7,587 nucleotides of DNA from Pseudomonadota bacterium. Its GTDB lineage: Bacteria; Pseudomonadota; Alphaproteobacteria; Rhizobiales; Xanthobacteraceae. Location: the NCBI GenBank assembly GCA_023405565.1, contig JAEXXW010000579.1:1-7587 (forward strand), written 5' to 3'. Shown here piece by piece: positions 5,747 through 7,587 of the stretch. Numbering within the stretch: position 1 is the stretch's first letter; each line of letters starts with the position of its first letter. The notes under the pieces are model-generated. The model ran no database searches and was not told where the DNA came from. It saw only the letters and a program-made list of their open reading frames with translations. The position numbers and the translations under genes are program-made.

Positions 5747-6141
5747 CAATCACCATCTACCACAACCCTGCCTGCGGTACATCCCGCAACACGCTGGCGA
5801 TGATCCGTCAAAGCGACGAGGAGCCGATTGTAATCGAGTATCTCAAGACACCACCGACCCGCGAGAAACTTGTCGCGCTGCTGCACGCGATGAATATGCC
5901 GGTCCGCGCTCTATTGCGTGAGAAAGGCACACCATATGCGGAGCTTTGGCTCGCCGATCCGAAATGGAGCGAGGACGAGCTGATCGATTTCATGATCGCG
6001 CATCCCATCCTGATGAACCGCCCGATTGTCGAAACGCCAAAGGGCACAAGGCTATGCCGGCCGTCGGAGATAGTGATGGAGATTTTGCCGAATGACGTTG
6101 GCCGCTTCGTAAAGGAAGACGGCGAGGTCGTTGGCGGTTGA
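5743..6141 (+). CDS. arsC: Arsenate reductase, glutaredoxin-dependent (ArsC/Spx family)
   Basis: A 132-residue thioredoxin-fold enzyme, closely similar to plasmid R773 ArsC, that reduces As(V) with glutathione and glutaredoxin. The active-site region is [11 protein letters not shown] with catalytic Cys11. The arginines that hold the oxyanion are present as Arg59 (VRALLR), Arg93 (MNRPIV) and Arg106 (TRLCRPSE), each one residue lower than in R773 (Cys12, Arg60, Arg94, Arg107). It is a full-length active-looking enzyme, a little shorter at the C-terminus than R773 ArsC. The start overlaps the acr3 stop (ATGA), and AAAGG lies 5 nt upstream. It is the second arsenate reductase of the operon and shares no fold with the first. 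Confidence 0.94.
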   Translation: MTITIYHNPACGTSRNTLAMIRQSDEEPIVIEYLKTPPTREKLVALLHAMNMPVRALLREKGTPYAELWLADPKWSEDELIDFMIAHPILMNRPIVETPKGTRLCRPSEIVMEILPNDVGRFVKEDGEVVGG

Positions 6142-6148
6142 AATCGAA

Positions 6149-6868
6149 ATGACAGACGAACTCCTTGACCTTCCCAATATCGCCGGCGAGGCCTTTGCAA
6201 TTCCGGACACGGCGATTTTGCGGCCAGCTTTCTCGCGACACAAGCCACGCATCCTTCTGCTTTATGGCTCGCTGCGCGAACGTTCCTATAGCCGCTTTGC
6301 AACAATGGAAGCGGCACGCCTTCTCAACAGTTTCGGCGCGGAGACACGGATTTACGATCCATCAGGATTACCGCTGCCGGACGACGCCGCGGCAAATCAT
6401 CCGAAGGTGCAGGAATTGCGGGACCTGTCACAATGGTCCGAGGGCCAGGTGTGGTGCAGCCCGGAACGCCACGGCGCCATGACGAGTATCATGAAAGCGC
6501 AGATCGACTGGATTCCGCTGTCAATCGGCGCCGTTCGGCCAACGCAAGGCAAGACGCTGGCGGTGATGCAAGTCAGCGGCGGCGCCCAATCCTTCAATGC
6601 CGTTAATCAGCTCCGCGTGCTCGGCCGCTGGATGCGGATGTTTACGATCCCCAATCAATCTTCGGTCGCAAAGGCTTATGAGCAGTTCGACGAGGCCGGG
6701 CGAATGAAACCATCCTCCTATTACGATCGCATCGTGGACGTGATGGAAGAGTTGACGAAGTTCACGCTGCTGACGCGCGACATTGCGCCTTATCTCACCG
6801 ACCGCTACAGCGAGCGGAAGGAAAATGCCGAAGCGTTATCGAAACGGGTAAAGCTGAGCGCGCAGTGA
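6149..6868 (+). CDS. arsH: ArsH, NADPH-dependent FMN oxidoreductase acting on organoarsenicals
   Basis: A 239-residue flavodoxin-like protein. Characterised ArsH enzymes use FMN and NADPH and oxidise toxic trivalent methyl- or phenylarsenicals to the pentavalent form; some also reduce quinones or metals. The FMN phosphate loop is [11 protein letters not shown] (39-49), and the flavin/oligomer segment is [21 protein letters not shown] in two parts (104-114 and 115-124). [15 protein letters not shown] (142-156) is also typical of the family. The N-terminal 30 residues before the fold are usual for ArsH. An in-frame TTG at 6131 would extend it by six residues and overlap arsC. The ATG at 6149, 7 nt after the arsC stop, is preferred, although its Shine-Dalgarno is weak. 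It is the last gene of the operon, and its presence widens resistance beyond inorganic arsenic. Confidence 0.93.
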   Translation: MTDELLDLPNIAGEAFAIPDTAILRPAFSRHKPRILLLYGSLRERSYSRFATMEAARLLNSFGAETRIYDPSGLPLPDDAAANHPKVQELRDLSQWSEGQVWCSPERHGAMTSIMKAQIDWIPLSIGAVRPTQGKTLAVMQVSGGAQSFNAVNQLRVLGRWMRMFTIPNQSSVAKAYEQFDEAGRMKPSSYYDRIVDVMEELTKFTLLTRDIAPYLTDRYSERKENAEALSKRVKLSAQ

Positions 6869-6893
6869 TTGCGGCTCCAGCGAGGATTAGAGA

Positions 6894-6972
6894 CCACTTC
6901 CCGTTCATTCCCGCGAAAGCGGGAGTCCAGAAAGCATGGGTCCCCGCTTTCGCGGGGACGAACGGAAAATGG
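6894..6972. repeat. Long nested palindromic intergenic repeat between convergent arsH and livF, likely bidirectional terminator
   Basis: Two 31-nt arms (6894-6924 and 6942-6972) are inverted copies with five mismatches, all transitions, around a 17-nt loop. Each arm has its own inner hairpin: CCCGC-GAAA-GCGGG in the left, and CCCCGC-TTTC-GCGGGG in the right, a GAAA tetraloop when read on the minus strand. I recall closely similar dispersed repeats in Bradyrhizobium-type genomes, where they are often mistaken for short proteins. It occupies most of the 125-bp gap between two convergent stop codons and should fold strongly in transcripts from both sides. There is no clear U-tract, so termination is an inference. 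Confidence 0.85.
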
Positions 6973-6993
6973 AGCCGCTTACAGCAGCATTTC

Positions 6994-7587
6994 TCACACA
7001 CCCAAATAGCGATGCTGGATGTCCGGCGCGGCGCCGAGCTCCTTTGACGTGCCGCTCCATACGGTGCGGCCGCGCTCGATCATGTAATGACGGTCGGCAA
7101 TCTCGACCAAAGCGGCGACATTCTTGTCGATCACAAGGATCGATTGCCCTGCTTTCTTCAGCCGCGTGAGGCATTGCCAGATTTCCTGGCGGATCAGCGG
7201 CGCGAGACCCTCGGTCGCTTCGTCGAGAATGAGCAGTTTCGGATTGGTCATCAGCGCGCGGCCGATCGCCAGCATCTGCTGCTCACCGCCCGACAACAGG
7301 TTGCCCATGTTGCTCGCACGTTCAGCAAGGCGCGGAAACAATTCGATGACCTTGTCATAGGTCCAGGGGTTGCTCGCGCCCAATTTATTCGCGGCTGTCG
7401 CAATCAGGTTCTCGCGCACGGTGAGATTGGGGAAAATCTGGCGCCCCTCTGGCACGAGCCCGACACCGAGCTTGGCCACGCGATAGGACGCGAGCCCCCG
7501 GATTTCCTTGCCGCCGAAGCGGATCACGCCGGCGCGCGCCGGCGTCAGCCCCATGATCGATCGCACGGTCGTCGTCTTGCCCATACC
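6994..7587 (-). CDS. livF: LivF-like ABC-transporter ATPase (branched-chain amino acid / aromatic acid type), 5' end cut by the window
   Basis: The final 197 residues of a protein usually about 235 long. The coding frame runs off the window edge inside the Walker A motif (GMGKTTT), so the ATG at 7584 is an internal Met, not the start. Other landmarks are VPEGRQIFPNLTVRENL (LivF-specific Q-loop region), the signature LSGGEQQMLAIGRAL, Walker B LLILDEATEGLAP, and LVIDKNV in the H-loop area where many ATPases carry His. LivF proteins often lack that His, so this is not a defect. It would energise a HAAT-family importer with LivG, LivH, LivM and a binding protein. Being on the same strand upstream of the box genes, it may serve uptake of benzoate or another aromatic acid. 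That substrate is inference; amino acids are the alternative. LivF and its liv relatives are alike enough that the symbol is tentative. Confidence 0.88.
   Translation of the reverse strand, partial: GMGKTTTVRSIMGLTPARAGVIRFGGKEIRGLASYRVAKLGVGLVPEGRQIFPNLTVRENLIATAANKLGASNPWTYDKVIELFPRLAERASNMGNLLSGGEQQMLAIGRALMTNPKLLILDEATEGLAPLIRQEIWQCLTRLKKAGQSILVIDKNVAALVEIADRHYMIERGRTVWSGTSKELGAAPDIQHRYLGV

Noticed and set aside
3647..6993. Transposon or integrative element carrying the ars genes
   Set aside because: No transposase, integrase, terminal repeats or target duplication could be found; only position and orientation suggest insertion.
6795..7047. Short frames on both strands across the palindrome, with translations such as FVPAKAGTHAFWTPAFAGM
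   Set aside because: These are the well-known spurious translations of this class of palindromic repeat, not genes.

Overview
The window looks like chromosomal DNA of an alphaproteobacterium, most likely a Rhizobiales member of the Bradyrhizobium / Rhodopseudomonas / Afipia kind. The reasons are the GC-rich coding, the aerobic benzoyl-CoA (box) genes next to a LivF-type ATPase, and a palindromic intergenic repeat with 'CCCGCGAAAGCGGG' cores of a type I recall as common in that group. The genus is an inference.

Layout. (1) Positions 1-1655, minus strand: boxC, missing only its extreme 3' end. It encodes the ring-opening lyase of the aerobic benzoyl-CoA pathway. (2) 1656-1906: intergenic region with a boxC promoter, a BoxR-type operator (TGCA-N6-TGCA), a small leader hairpin, and a stem-loop behind the next gene. 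(3) 1907-3646, minus strand: a two-gene unit, boxR (XRE helix-turn-helix fused to a shikimate-kinase-like domain) followed without any gap by an alpha/beta hydrolase. (4) 3647-3787: divergent control region with a second copy of the BoxR-type operator on the boxR side, and an AT-rich ars promoter whose perfect 9-bp inverted repeat runs into the arsR start codon. (5) 3788-6868, plus strand: a compact arsenic operon, arsR - arsC (LMW-phosphatase type) - acr3 - arsC (glutaredoxin type) - arsH, with genes overlapping or almost touching. (6) 6869-6993: convergent intergenic region filled by a long nested palindrome. (7) 6994-7587, minus strand: the C-terminal 197 residues of a LivF-like ABC-transporter ATPase.

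How it works together. BoxR is expected to sense benzoyl-CoA and to repress both its own unit and the boxC unit through near-identical operators that overlap the predicted -10 boxes. The LivF-like protein, on the same strand upstream of boxR, could be part of an uptake system for an aromatic acid. The ars operon is a separate module. Arsenate is reduced by two unrelated reductases, arsenite is exported by Acr3, trivalent organoarsenicals are oxidised by ArsH, and all of it is controlled by an ArsR with a C-terminal cysteine cluster. Its opposite orientation between livF and boxR suggests it was inserted into an aromatic uptake/catabolism cluster.

I found no clearly undescribed system. The most worthwhile signals are regulatory: the paired BoxR sites, a probably leaderless arsR with its operator over the start codon, the paired arsenate reductases, and the strand-asymmetric palindrome between arsH and livF.
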